From NCBI RefSeq assembly GCF_002115755.1, contig NZ_JFKA01000012.1, forward strand, positions 1 to 64,000: a DNA stretch of 64,000 nucleotides. Direction: 5' to 3'. The stretch's first letter is position 1, and every line of letters begins with the position of its first letter. This DNA is from Thalassospira mesophila (GTDB lineage: Bacteria; Pseudomonadota; Alphaproteobacteria; Rhodospirillales; Thalassospiraceae). Position numbers and translations under genes: made by a program. Positions 1-8,782 of this stretch are shown here, piece by piece. The notes beneath the pieces were generated by a model that was not told the DNA's origin, made no database searches, and saw nothing but the letters and a program-made list of their open reading frames with translations.

Positions 1-47
1 CCAACGTTAACGTGCGGTTTTGTACGCGCGAATTTTTCCTTGGCCAT
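1..47 (-). CDS. tuf: Elongation factor Tu, N-terminal fragment cut by the window edge
   Basis: The reverse complement from position 47 reads ATG and then MAKEKFARTKPHVNV, the classic EF-Tu N-terminus; the rest lies beyond base 1. EF-Tu is the GTPase that brings aminoacyl-tRNA to the ribosome. It sits just downstream of tRNA-Tyr and tRNA-Gly on the same strand, an order reminiscent of the tRNA-tufB operon of enterobacteria, so co-transcription is likely. Only 15 codons are visible, but the match to the family start is exact enough for a confident call. Confidence 0.9.
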   Translation of the reverse strand, partial: MAKEKFARTKPHVNV

Positions 48-121
48 TGCCCTCAGATCCTAATCCGAACCAAAAAAACACGTAAGAACCCACCGCACAA
101 GCCGACGGGTAACTAAAATTC

Positions 122-195
122 TGGAGCGGGTGAAGGGAATCGAACCCTCGTCGTAAGCTTGGAAGGCTTCTGCTCTACCATTGAGCTACACCCGC
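122..195 (-). tRNA. tRNA-Gly (anticodon TCC)
   Basis: The minus strand folds into a complete 74-base cloverleaf: acceptor GCGGGTG pairs with CACCCGC, the D-arm contains AGCTCAATGGTAGAGC, the anticodon loop is CTTCCAA, and the T-arm has GGTTCGATTCC. A CCA end is encoded. It lies between tRNA-Tyr and tuf. Confidence 0.97.
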
Positions 196-233
196 ATATT
201 TTTTAACTGCGAGCTCTCGCGAGGGCGAGAGAA

Positions 234-318
234 TGGTGGAGGGGGCAGGATTCGAACCTGCGTAGACTAAGTCGGCGGATTTACAGTCCGCTGCATTTGA
301 CCGCTCTGCCACCCCTCC
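234..318 (-). tRNA. tRNA-Tyr (anticodon GTA)
   Basis: This 85-base class II tRNA on the minus strand begins GGAGGGGTGGC and ends with an encoded CCA. The anticodon loop CTGTAAA gives GTA, a long variable arm follows, and the T-arm contains GGTTCGAATCC. It is first in a Tyr-Gly-tuf run. Confidence 0.97.
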
Positions 319-512
319 ATCCGGGTCGAAACGTTGTCGGCTGTTACCCCGGCCTCGTTGCGGCGAGGGAGGGAATACGTTGCAGGTGCCCATGTTGTCA
401 ACAGCAAAAAAAGCACGAATTCGCATTTCCTTTCCTATATGTTGGATTAGCCCGACAAACCGGGCGAAACAAAGTGCATTCAAGTTGTTATGAGTTGGAG
501 GTTTCCGTCACT

Positions 513-1391
513 ATGCCGCGCCGCAGCAAAAACCGTACGTTTTCCCGCCCAGTCAGTGCTGGCGACGGGGATATTTCCTCGCCGGACGCGGAAAACGATG
601 AAAACAATTCCCGTCGCGGTCGTGGCCGTGGCCGGGATTCCGGCAGCGGGCGCGATGCGTCGCGTCTGATTCTTTTTGGTCGCCACCCCGTTATTATGGC
701 GATTCACAACCCGCAGCGCACGATTCATCGCATCTGGACCACCGAAAATGCCCGCGATGAAGTTAACTACGCCCTGCAGCAAGCCGAGCGAACCGATGTT
801 CTGGTCGACAATGCCGGACGGATCGATATCGACCAGATGTTGCCGCCCGGGGCGGTTCATCAGGGCATTGCCATGCATTGCGCGCCCCTGCCCCAGCCCG
901 GCGTCGAGGATCTGGTAGCTGAATATCGCGATCAGGACTCGGCAACGGTGCTGATTCTCGATCAGGTTACCGATCCACACAATGTCGGGGCTATTTTACG
1001 CAGTGCCGCCGCATTTGGTGCCTGTGCCGTGATTGTGCCGGACCGCCACGCGCCGCAAGAATCGGGTGTGCTGGCAAAGTCCGCCAGTGGCGCGCTTGAA
1101 GTGGTGCCCTATATCCATGCAGGTAACCTTGCCCGCGCGTTAGAAACCCTCAAGGGGGCCAATTTCTGGCTTGCTGGCATGGATGGCAGTGCGGATCAGA
1201 CACTTGCCCAAGCCAAACTGACGGGTAAAGTCGGCATTGTTATGGGATCGGAAGGTGATGGCCTGCGCCGGTTAACCCGCGACAATTGCGACTTTTTGGT
1301 CAAACTGCCGATGACAGACCGCATTGAAAGCCTGAATGTTTCAAACGCGGCTGCCGTTGCCCTGTATGAGCTGTTTCGCAAACCAGCTTGA
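513..1391 (+). CDS. rlmB: 23S rRNA (guanosine-2'-O)-methyltransferase RlmB (SpoU/TrmH family)
   Basis: This 292-residue protein probably methylates the 2'-O of G2251 in 23S rRNA using S-adenosylmethionine. The first ~50 residues are a low-complexity, Arg/Gly/Ser-rich tail. An RNA-binding substrate domain (LILFGRHPVIMAI) follows, then the SPOUT knot with all three motifs: NVGAILRSAAAFGA, IVMGSEGDGLRR and SLNVSNAAAVALYE near the C-terminus. The open frame extends upstream across the tRNA-Tyr region, so I chose the ATG at 513, which has TTGGAGG twelve bases before it and starts MPRRSKNR. The basic extension resembles those of other alphaproteobacterial members. It is divergent from the tRNA-tuf cluster. 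Confidence 0.9.
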   Translation: MPRRSKNRTFSRPVSAGDGDISSPDAENDENNSRRGRGRGRDSGSGRDASRLILFGRHPVIMAIHNPQRTIHRIWTTENARDEVNYALQQAERTDVLVDNAGRIDIDQMLPPGAVHQGIAMHCAPLPQPGVEDLVAEYRDQDSATVLILDQVTDPHNVGAILRSAAAFGACAVIVPDRHAPQESGVLAKSASGALEVVPYIHAGNLARALETLKGANFWLAGMDGSADQTLAQAKLTGKVGIVMGSEGDGLRRLTRDNCDFLVKLPMTDRIESLNVSNAAAVALYELFRKPA

Positions 1392-1519
1392 AACCGGATT
1401 AAAACCCCGGCGAATCGTTTGAAAACACTGAAAGTTTCGACCTGCGACTGGCGATGGAAATTGGGAATAATCAGGGGCTTGCAATCCTGCCCATCCCGGA
1501 CTATGTTCTCGCCGCTCGC

Positions 1520-1596
1520 GCCGGCATAGCTTTAATTGGTAGAGCAGCGGATTTGTAATCCGAAGGTTGGGAGTTCGACTCTCTCTGCCGGCACCA
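1520..1596 (+). tRNA. tRNA-Thr (anticodon TGT)
   Basis: A cloverleaf with acceptor GCCGGCA pairing with TGCCGGC, anticodon loop TTTGTAA (TGT), T-arm GGAGTTCGACTCT and encoded CCA. It follows rlmB by 128 bases and is closed by its own intrinsic terminator. Confidence 0.96.
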
Positions 1597-1597
1597 C

Positions 1598-1632
1598 AAA
1601 ACCCCGCAGACCTTTTGGTTCTGCGGGGTTTT
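1598..1632 (+). terminator. Intrinsic terminator after tRNA-Thr
   Basis: AAAACCCCGCAGA pairs with TCTGCGGGGTTTT around a short loop and is followed by a T-rich run, immediately behind the CCA end. Confidence 0.92.
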
Positions 1633-1684
1633 GTTGTTTTGGCGTTGCAAAGCATAATTTCGGCGATTCAGGCCAATATCCCCC

Positions 1685-2320
1685 TCAGCCCGCCAGCAAT
1701 TTACCACCAAGAATTAAAAATGCAGCGCCAAGCACCCCTTCAATAGTCCGCTGGGCGCGGCGATAAACCCGCATGACGGCCGGGGTCGAAAAAAACCACG
1801 CCAGCGTTAAATGCCACGCAAAGGAAATGGTGGTTGTTCCCGCCACAATCGCCACAGCCACCCATGCCGGGGCATCGGGCCGCAACACAATCGACATCAC
1901 CGAAAGCCAGAACAACGCTGCCTTCGGGTTACCGGCCTGCACAATCAGCCCCCGGCGAATGTATCGCCAAAAAGGCCGATCAGGATTCGCAATCAGGCGC
2001 GGATCGGTTGCAACAGTGTGTTTGGGCCCCCTGAACGCTGCCCGCAGGGATTTATAGCCCAGAAACATCAAATACGCGCCGCCCGCCCAGCGTAACAGCA
2101 GGGCAATGTCGGCGGAGGCGGCAAGAACGGCAGTAAGACCCAGCATCGTCATGCTTGACCAGCACAATGTGCCACACCCAACCCCAAGAGCCAGCCCCAG
2201 CCCGGCGCGACGCGACACCGTCATCGCTGTTCCCGTCACGGCCAAAAAATTCGGCCCGGGCGACAGCACAGCAAGCATGAAAATCGCATAAGCGGTAAGC
2301 AAATAGGGGAAATATTCCAT
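1685..2320 (-). CDS. LysE/RhtB family amino-acid exporter
   Basis: A 211-residue integral membrane protein, the usual length of the RhtB family, which exports amino acids or related metabolites by proton exchange. The start MEYFPYLLTAYAIFMLAVLSPGPNF carries the family signature (SPGPNF in the first helix). About six hydrophobic segments follow, ending ...AAFLILGGKLLAG. The frame is open 27 codons further upstream, but that extension is polar and the ATG at 2320 gives the canonical N-terminus. No strong ribosome site is visible (AGAG about ten bases before). The substrate cannot be read from sequence. Confidence 0.85.
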   Translation of the reverse strand: MEYFPYLLTAYAIFMLAVLSPGPNFLAVTGTAMTVSRRAGLGLALGVGCGTLCWSSMTMLGLTAVLAASADIALLLRWAGGAYLMFLGYKSLRAAFRGPKHTVATDPRLIANPDRPFWRYIRRGLIVQAGNPKAALFWLSVMSIVLRPDAPAWVAVAIVAGTTTISFAWHLTLAWFFSTPAVMRVYRRAQRTIEGVLGAAFLILGGKLLAG

Positions 2321-2434
2321 AAACGTTACTCTGCCATGCGCCGGGAAATGCCAGATACCCCGGCCCGCGACGTAAAAATTTAAACCAACGCGGGCTGGCA
2401 ACCGGCGACACCCGCAACGCCGTCATTTACGGTA

Positions 2435-2767
2435 TTATTTCTTAACAAGATACCCGTCACGCGCCCATGATTGCAGGCCACCCTTTAGCGTCATCACCTT
2501 GCAATCAAGATGTTCAAGGGCAGCATTGGCCGCCCCGAAGGACCGTTGCCCCACCGCACAAATAAACACAACATCAAGTCCGGCGTCATCGGTACGATCA
2601 ATCAGATCGGCCATATCAAGCGCGCCAAGCGGTATGTTAAGCGCACCAGCCACCGTGCCACTGGCAAATTCATCGGGCTCGCGCACATCTATCATCAGGG
2701 CGGTTTTTTCGCGCAAAATCTGTTCGAGGGTCGTGTTGTCAATGAAATATACAGAATTATCTGACAT
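2435..2767 (-). CDS. Single-domain rhodanese-like sulfurtransferase
   Basis: A 110-residue protein made of one rhodanese domain: LMIDVREPDEF near residue 25, the GALNIPLG loop, and the active-site loop CAVGQRS with the catalytic cysteine near residue 70. Such proteins carry a persulfide on that cysteine and pass sulfur to acceptors. There is no signal peptide, so it should be cytoplasmic. AAAGGAAACA precedes the ATG, supporting the start. It lies upstream of the RhtB exporter on the same strand with a 114-base gap; a shared role is not evident. Confidence 0.88.
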   Translation of the reverse strand: MSDNSVYFIDNTTLEQILREKTALMIDVREPDEFASGTVAGALNIPLGALDMADLIDRTDDAGLDVVFICAVGQRSFGAANAALEHLDCKVMTLKGGLQSWARDGYLVKK

Positions 2768-3353
2768 TGTTTCCTTTCATGACCTGCACGCATCAGGCAC
2801 ACTGTTGAATTAGAACATATTGCAGGTGCAACCAAAGCACGGTGCGTAGGTTACGTCACCTTTTTGTGAACGCCAAATCTGTTTAAACCGATAAAAACAC
2901 ACTAAACTTTTTGAAATTTAATATTGCGTTGTCGCAATGCAGTAACCACGTTCAAGAGTAGTGAAGTTTCGTTTCATCCCGTCGCCCTGGCCTTGCCGGG
3001 GGCATGATTTTAGCGGAAAATTTCCTTTCCGCCGCCCCGCAAGCCTATCGCGGACATTGTGGATGACCACTTTGGCAAACCGGCAACAATTGCGGTTTTT
3101 CCATCGTGCCTGATCGGGTCTAATCGACGCCAATTTTCGTCTTCATGACTGTTTTGACACCCGAAGTGTCTGTTTTTCTCACATCTGTTTCGGGGACATG
3201 TACGCCCGCATTCCCCGTAAAGACCATAACAATAAATGGTGCGTGCGCCAAAAGCCGTGCCCGAAACATTCGACCGGGAGAATTGCGACCACACCGGACC
3301 GTGCGTGCACAAAGACCAACGACGAGCGATAATTTTGGAAAGGAGACCGCGCC
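2768..3353. promoter_or_regulatory. Intergenic leader and promoter region before prkA
   Basis: These 586 bases hold no convincing gene. They must carry the divergent promoters of the rhodanese gene and prkA. Visible structure: a dyad ATTGCG-TTGT-CGCAAT at 2923-2938 in an A/T-rich stretch, and a small hairpin GACAC-CCGAA-GTGTC at 3156-3170 followed by a T-rich run to 3178, terminator-like but with only five pairs. I looked for a sigma-54 signature because enterobacterial yeaGH is nitrogen-controlled; none has correct spacing. Confidence 0.5.
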
Positions 3354-5300
3354 ATGGCTGAAGACCAGGATATCTTCGAGCTATATGCGGAAGGCTATGA
3401 CGGAAAACGCGAAACCGAACTGACCATTCGCGACTATCTTAATTTATGCCGCGATGATCCATCGGCCTATTCGTCTGCGGCTGAACGCATGATCAAGGCC
3501 ATTGGCGAGCCTGAACTGATCGATACATCGACAGACTCGCGCCTTGGCCGTATTTTCTTAAACCGCACAATCAAGCGGTATCCGGCCTTTGCCGACTTTT
3601 ATGGCATGGAAGAAACCATCGAACGCATTGTCGGTTTTTTCAAATATGCGGCACAAGGGTTGGAAGAACGCAAACAGGTTCTTTATTTGCTGGGCCCGGT
3701 TGGCGGCGGCAAAAGCTCGCTTGCCGAACGCCTTAAAGAACTGATGGAACACGAACCCATTTATGTTCTTAAAGCCGGAAACGATATCAGCCCGGTGTTT
3801 GAAAGCCCGCTGTGCCTGTTTAACCCGGCCAAAATGGGCGATGCTATTAACGATAAATACGGCATTCCCAAACGCCGGCTAACCGGCCTGATGTCGCCGT
3901 GGGCGGTTAAACGGCTGGACGAGTTTGAAGGCGATTTGTCGAAATTTTCGGTGGTTAAATTGCTGCCGTCGCGCCTGCGTCAAATCGGCATTGCCAAAAC
4001 CGAACCGGGCGATGAAAACAACCAGGATATTTCATCGCTGGTCGGCAAGGTTGACATTCGCAAGCTGGAATATTTCAGCCAGAACGACCCCGATGCCTAT
4101 TCCTATTCCGGCGGGTTAAACCGCGCCAATCAGGGCATGCTTGAATTTGTTGAAATGTTCAAGGCCCCGATCAAGATGCTGCACCCGTTGCTGACGGCAA
4201 CCCAGGAAAGCAACTATATCGGCACGGAAAACCTCGGGTCGATCCCGTTTCAGGGCATGATTTTGGCCCATTCGAACGAAGCCGAATGGCAAACATTCAA
4301 GGCCAATAAAAACAACGAAGCCTTTATCGACCGGATCAGCGTGATCAAGGTGCCCTATTGCCTGCGTGTTACCGAAGAAACCAGCATTTACGACAAACTG
4401 TTGCAGGGATCGGAACTTGAACAGGGCTCTTGTGCGCCCGGTACGCTGAAAATGCTGGCGCAGTTTTCCATTCTGTCGCGCTTGCAGGAACATGAAAATT
4501 CCAATCGCTATTCCAAAATGCGGGTTTATGACGGCGAAACATTGAAGGATGTCGACCCCAAAGCCAAATCGATGCAGGAATATCGCGATTCGGCCAGTGT
4601 TGATGAAGGCATGGACGGCATTTCAACCCGGTTTGCCTTCAAGGTTCTGTCGGAAACCTTCAACCACGACACCCACGAGGTTGCCGCCGACCCGGTCCAT
4701 TTGATGTATGTGTTAGAACAGGCCATCCGTCGCGAGCAATATCCCGACGAACGCGAAAAAGAATATATGGAGTTCATCAAGGCCGAACTGGGCCCGCGCT
4801 ATGCCGAGTTTATTGGTGCGGAAATCCAGAAAGCCTATCTTGAAAGCTATTCCGACTACGGACAGAACCTGTTTGACCGTTATGTCGCCTATGCCGATGC
4901 CTGGATTGAAGACCAGGATTTCAAAGACCCCGATACCGGGCAGCTTCTGGATCGCAAGATTATCGATCAGGAACTTTCCAAGGTCGAAAAGCCGGCGGGC
5001 ATCGCCAACCCCAAGGATTTCCGGAACGAAGTCGTGAAGTTTGCCCTGCGCGCACGCGCCAATAACAAGGGCAAGAACCCATCCTGGACATCGTATGAAA
5101 AACTGCGCGAAGTAATTGAAAAGCGCATGTTCAGCCAGGTTGAAGACCTGTTACCGGTGATTTCATTTGGCTCGAAAAAAGATGGCGAAAGCGAAAAGAA
5201 ACATAACGAGTTCGTCAAACGCATGATCGACCGTGGCTATACCGAACGCCAGACCCGTCGTCTGGTCGAGTGGTATATGCGCGTCAACAAGGCGGGCTGA
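3354..5300 (+). CDS. prkA: PrkA family serine protein kinase / AAA+ protein
   Basis: A 648-residue PrkA (YeaG) homologue of full family length. An N-terminal AAA+-like domain carries the Walker A loop GPVGGGKSS near residue 115, and the C-terminal third is the PrkA-specific kinase-like domain. In enterobacteria the protein acts in stress and nitrogen-starvation survival; in Bacillus it influences sporulation and has been argued to be an AAA+ protease rather than a kinase. The start is well marked by AAAGGAGA before the ATG. It is first in prkA-yeaH-spoVR; yeaH follows after 95 bases. A long upstream region suggests regulated expression. Confidence 0.95.
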   Translation: MAEDQDIFELYAEGYDGKRETELTIRDYLNLCRDDPSAYSSAAERMIKAIGEPELIDTSTDSRLGRIFLNRTIKRYPAFADFYGMEETIERIVGFFKYAAQGLEERKQVLYLLGPVGGGKSSLAERLKELMEHEPIYVLKAGNDISPVFESPLCLFNPAKMGDAINDKYGIPKRRLTGLMSPWAVKRLDEFEGDLSKFSVVKLLPSRLRQIGIAKTEPGDENNQDISSLVGKVDIRKLEYFSQNDPDAYSYSGGLNRANQGMLEFVEMFKAPIKMLHPLLTATQESNYIGTENLGSIPFQGMILAHSNEAEWQTFKANKNNEAFIDRISVIKVPYCLRVTEETSIYDKLLQGSELEQGSCAPGTLKMLAQFSILSRLQEHENSNRYSKMRVYDGETLKDVDPKAKSMQEYRDSASVDEGMDGISTRFAFKVLSETFNHDTHEVAADPVHLMYVLEQAIRREQYPDEREKEYMEFIKAELGPRYAEFIGAEIQKAYLESYSDYGQNLFDRYVAYADAWIEDQDFKDPDTGQLLDRKIIDQELSKVEKPAGIANPKDFRNEVVKFALRARANNKGKNPSWTSYEKLREVIEKRMFSQVEDLLPVISFGSKKDGESEKKHNEFVKRMIDRGYTERQTRRLVEWYMRVNKAG

Positions 5301-5395
5301 TTTGCCCCGCACGGCCCCCGCCGGGTGGTGTTTACCCCTTTCATCACCCGGCGTCGGGCTTTGCCCTGCCCCTGCGTTTTTAGGATACACCGCCC

Positions 5396-6733
5396 ATGTT
5401 TCATATCATCGACCGGCGCAAAAACCCCAAAGGCAAAAGCCTTGGCAACCGCCAGCGGTTTATGCGCCGGGCCAAGGCGCAAATCAAAAAAGCGGTTGAA
5501 GAATCGATCAAAACCCGCGGCATCACCGATATCGATAATGGCGACCAGATCACCATCCCCGGCAAAACCCTGCGCGAACCTGGCTTTCACCATGCCGGGC
5601 GCGGCGGTGACCGCAATTATGTGTTACCGGGCAACAAAAAATTCGTGCCGGGCGACCGGATTGCCCGGCCCCAGGGCGGCGATGCTGGCGCCGGCGGCTC
5701 GCAAGCCAGCCCTGATGGCGACGGCGAAGACCAGTTTCAGTTTGTGCTGACCCGGGATGAATTTCTCGACATCTTTTTCGAGGATCTGGAACTGCCCGAC
5801 CTTTTGAAAAAAAGCCTGAAACAAACCACCGCCTTTCGCACCGCGCGCGCCGGTTATTCGTCCGACGGGTCGCCCGCCAACCTGAACCTTGTGCGTACCA
5901 TGCGCAATTCGCTGGCCCGGCGCATTGGCCTTCGCCGCCCCAAAAGCAGCGAAATCCGCGAACTGGAAGAAAAAATTGCCCGCCTGATGCAAGACGATGA
6001 AACCTTGCCCGGCGCTGATAAACAGGCCAATGCCGAAGCCTTGCGGGTTTTGCAGGCCGAACTGGACGAAGCCAAACGCCGCAGCCGCGCCATTGCCTTT
6101 ATCGACCCGATAGACACCCGTTATAACCAGTTTCGCCAAATCCCCGATCCCAACACACAGGCGGTGATGTTTTGCCTGATGGATGTTTCAGGATCGATGT
6201 CAGAGCAAATGAAAGAACTGGCGAAACGGTTTTTCATGCTGTTGCACATGTTTTTGCACCGGCGCTATGAACATGTCGATGTGGTGTTTATTCGCCATAC
6301 ATCGCGCGCCTCCGAGGTCGACGAGGAAACCTTTTTCTATTCGCGCGAAACCGGCGGCACCATTGTTTCCACCGCCCTTGAGGAAATGAAACGCGTGCTA
6401 AAGGACCGCTACCCCACCGATCAGTGGAACATCTATGCAGCACAGGCATCGGATGGCGATAATTATTCCAACGACGGGGCCAAATGCACCGCCCTTCTGG
6501 CCGAAGATTTGCTGCCGAAATGCCAGTATTACGCCTATATCGAAATTACCGACGAACGCGAAGCCGAGATTTTTTCGTCTGCCGAGGGCGAAACCGCGTT
6601 GTGGAAAGCTTATGCCCCGCTGGCACACACCCGCAATGCGCGCTTTGCCCTGAAACGGGTAACCAAGGCAGCCGATATTTTTCCGGTTTTTCGCGAACTG
6701 TTTGCCAAAAACAAGTCGGAGGCCCGGACATGA
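5396..6733 (+). CDS. yeaH: YeaH/DUF444 von Willebrand-like protein
   Basis: A 445-residue DUF444 protein. The N-terminal part is basic and charged (RRKNPKGKSLGNRQRF, with a Gly/Asp-rich linker around residues 80-110). The C-terminal half is a VWA-like domain with the metal-site motif DVSGSMS near residue 263 and the second-site threonine in ETGGTIVS. VWA proteins commonly partner AAA+ ATPases, which fits PrkA next door. AGGA lies before the ATG, and the stop overlaps the spoVR start (ATGA), indicating translational coupling. The biochemical role in the family is still poorly known. Confidence 0.93.
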   Translation: MFHIIDRRKNPKGKSLGNRQRFMRRAKAQIKKAVEESIKTRGITDIDNGDQITIPGKTLREPGFHHAGRGGDRNYVLPGNKKFVPGDRIARPQGGDAGAGGSQASPDGDGEDQFQFVLTRDEFLDIFFEDLELPDLLKKSLKQTTAFRTARAGYSSDGSPANLNLVRTMRNSLARRIGLRRPKSSEIRELEEKIARLMQDDETLPGADKQANAEALRVLQAELDEAKRRSRAIAFIDPIDTRYNQFRQIPDPNTQAVMFCLMDVSGSMSEQMKELAKRFFMLLHMFLHRRYEHVDVVFIRHTSRASEVDEETFFYSRETGGTIVSTALEEMKRVLKDRYPTDQWNIYAAQASDGDNYSNDGAKCTALLAEDLLPKCQYYAYIEITDEREAEIFSSAEGETALWKAYAPLAHTRNARFALKRVTKAADIFPVFRELFAKNKSEART

Positions 6734-8295
6734 GCAAAAGACCAGACAATAAATTGCTGTTTGACGGTGCCGATTGGGATTTCAACAGCCTGAAAGCCAC
6801 CTACGACGCGATTGAAGACATCGCGATCAATGAAATGCACCTTGATGTTTATACCAACCAGATCGAAGTGATCACATCCGAACAGATGCTTGATGCCTAT
6901 TCATCAATTGGTATGCCGCTGATGTATCATCACTGGTCGTTCGGGAAACGCTTTGTGCGCGATGATGTGATGTATCGCAAGGGATACCAGGGGCTGGCCT
7001 ATGAAATTGTTATCAATTCCAACCCGTGTATTTCCTATGTGATGGAGGAAAATACCATTGGCATGCAGGCACTGGTCATGGCCCATGCAGCTTTTGGTCA
7101 TAACCATTTTTTCAAAAACAATTACCTGTTCAAACAATGGACCGATGCCGACGGCATTCTTGATTACCTGCAATTTGCCAAACGCTATATCGCCAAATGT
7201 GAAGACCGGTTTGGCTTTGACGCGGTTGAACGCATTCTTGATGCCGCCCACGCCCTGATGGATCACGGGGTAAACCGATATTCCCACCCGGAAAAGCCCA
7301 ATCTGGCAGCGGAGCTGGAACGCGAACGCGAACGTGCCAAATACGAAGACGAAACCTATAACGATTTATGGCGCACCCTGCCCCAGGCCGAAGAAGACAC
7401 CGAAACCCAGGATGAGCAACATCGTCGCCTGCGCCGGGAACAACGCCGGGCGCAATTTGGCCTGCCCGAAGAAAACCTGTTGTATTTTTTGGAAAAGAAC
7501 GCGCCGGGCCTGCAATCGTGGGAACGCGAACTTTTGCGGATCGTGCGCAATATCGGCCAGTATTTTTACCCGCAAAAACAAACCAAGGTCATGAATGAAG
7601 GCTGTGCCTGCTATGTGCATTACCACATCATGAACCGGCTTTATGACAAGGGCCAAATTTCCGAAGGTGCGATCATGGAGTTTATCGATTCGCATTCAAA
7701 AGTGGTGTTTCAGCCCGAATTTGACGATCCGCGCTATTCCGGTTTTAACCCCTATGCGCTGGGCTTTGCCATGATGCAGGATATTCACCGCATTTGCGTT
7801 GACCCCACCGACGAAGACAAAAAATGGTTTCCTGATATTGCCGGTAATAATGCTCCCATTCCCACCTTGTGCGATGCCTGGGCGCAGTACCGCGATGAAA
7901 GTTTTATCCTGCAATTTTTATCGCCCAAACTGATGCGCGATATGAAAATGTTCATGATCAACGACCATGCATCGGCCCCGCATCTTGAGGTTGGCGCGAT
8001 CCATGACGACAATGGCTATCGCAATGTGCGCCGGGCGCTGGCCCGCATGCATGACCTGTCGGTACGCGAACCTGATTTGCAGGTGGTCGATGTTGATTTG
8101 CGCGGCAACCGCCAGCTCTATATCGCCCACACCCAGCATGACGGTATCCGCCTTGATAAATCCGAAGCCGAACTGACGCTGGGCTATATCGGTCAGCTTT
8201 GGGGATATGGTGTTACCCTGCAAGCCGTTGACAATGACAGCGGCGAAATCCTGCATGAAACGCATTACACCCCCGACGATTTTGCCCCCGTATAA
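6730..8295 (+). CDS. spoVR: SpoVR family protein (YcgB)
   Basis: A 521-residue SpoVR/YcgB protein of normal length starting MSKRPDNKLLFDGADWDF. It has no signal peptide or membrane segment. It contains the family core with several conserved His and Glu (HHWSFGKRF, MAHAAFGHNHFFK, NEGCACYVHY), which could form a metal site, though that is my inference. In Bacillus the namesake is needed for spore cortex formation; in Gram-negatives it travels with prkA and yeaH, as here. Although the frame is open further upstream, the ATG in the four-base overlap with yeaH is the logical start. Confidence 0.94.
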   Translation: MSKRPDNKLLFDGADWDFNSLKATYDAIEDIAINEMHLDVYTNQIEVITSEQMLDAYSSIGMPLMYHHWSFGKRFVRDDVMYRKGYQGLAYEIVINSNPCISYVMEENTIGMQALVMAHAAFGHNHFFKNNYLFKQWTDADGILDYLQFAKRYIAKCEDRFGFDAVERILDAAHALMDHGVNRYSHPEKPNLAAELERERERAKYEDETYNDLWRTLPQAEEDTETQDEQHRRLRREQRRAQFGLPEENLLYFLEKNAPGLQSWERELLRIVRNIGQYFYPQKQTKVMNEGCACYVHYHIMNRLYDKGQISEGAIMEFIDSHSKVVFQPEFDDPRYSGFNPYALGFAMMQDIHRICVDPTDEDKKWFPDIAGNNAPIPTLCDAWAQYRDESFILQFLSPKLMRDMKMFMINDHASAPHLEVGAIHDDNGYRNVRRALARMHDLSVREPDLQVVDVDLRGNRQLYIAHTQHDGIRLDKSEAELTLGYIGQLWGYGVTLQAVDNDSGEILHETHYTPDDFAPV

Positions 8296-8343
8296 GGCAC
8301 GCCATCATGCAATGCCGTCATGGGTCACAGCCCCTGTCTTTTG

Positions 8344-8377
8344 GGCCGCTTTTCTTTTTGGGGAAAGCGGCCTTTTT
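8344..8377 (+). terminator. Intrinsic terminator of prkA-yeaH-spoVR
   Basis: GGCCGCTTT pairs with AAAGCGGCC and five Ts follow, 48 bases after the spoVR stop. Confidence 0.9.
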
Positions 8378-8730
8378 GATTTCCGGTTGGGCAACGTCGC
8401 CCTCGCGATGCGCTGCCTGATGAAATATTCCCATGCCGAAACAAGTTTCACAGCCACCAGAAAAATTAAAAATACACCTTCCTTTCAAGCAGATAAGCCC
8501 ATCTACATTTGAAGTTTTTCCATTCCTATTGCGTAACAGTCATTTTAAGCACCTTTAAAACGCCCTGTTTTCATCAAACATCAAAACTTAACATATTCAA
8601 CGTGCTCCGAATGTATGGCGCAAACATCTTTGGCAGGGCAGCATCGTACAACCACAGGAACGTTAATTTTCCCGGCTGCATGTCTCTATTTTTAAATTAA
8701 GAACGTTTTTCCCTTTGACAAAAGAGAAAC
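8378..8730. other. Non-coding stretch between spoVR and znuA
   Basis: About 350 bases with falling GC content and no open frame with a ribosome site or recognisable product. The A/T-rich right end probably carries the znuA promoter. I see nothing else in it. Confidence 0.5.
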
Positions 8731-8743
8731 GTTATAACATAAC
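8731..8743 (+). promoter_or_regulatory. Candidate Zur operator before znuA
   Basis: GTTATAACATAAC is a perfect inverted repeat (GTTAT-N3-ATAAC) in an A/T-rich setting 39 bases before the znuA ATG. Its form fits the Zur boxes described for proteobacteria (GTTAT/ATAAC half sites). Binding by zinc-loaded Zur would shut down the unit when zinc is sufficient. Regulator identity is inferred from the downstream gene. Confidence 0.7.
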
Positions 8744-8782
8744 AAAATGGCTTTTTGCTTCCCCTGCCAAAACGGAAATCCC

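Noticed and set aside
2988..3015. Possible sigma-54 site upstream of prkA (TGGCCTTGCCGGGGGCATG)
   Set aside because: Spacing between GG and GC is eleven bases, and the flanking consensus is poor.
3156..3178. Terminator-like hairpin in the prkA leader
   Set aside because: Only five base pairs; recorded in the leader entry but too weak to call as a terminator or attenuator.
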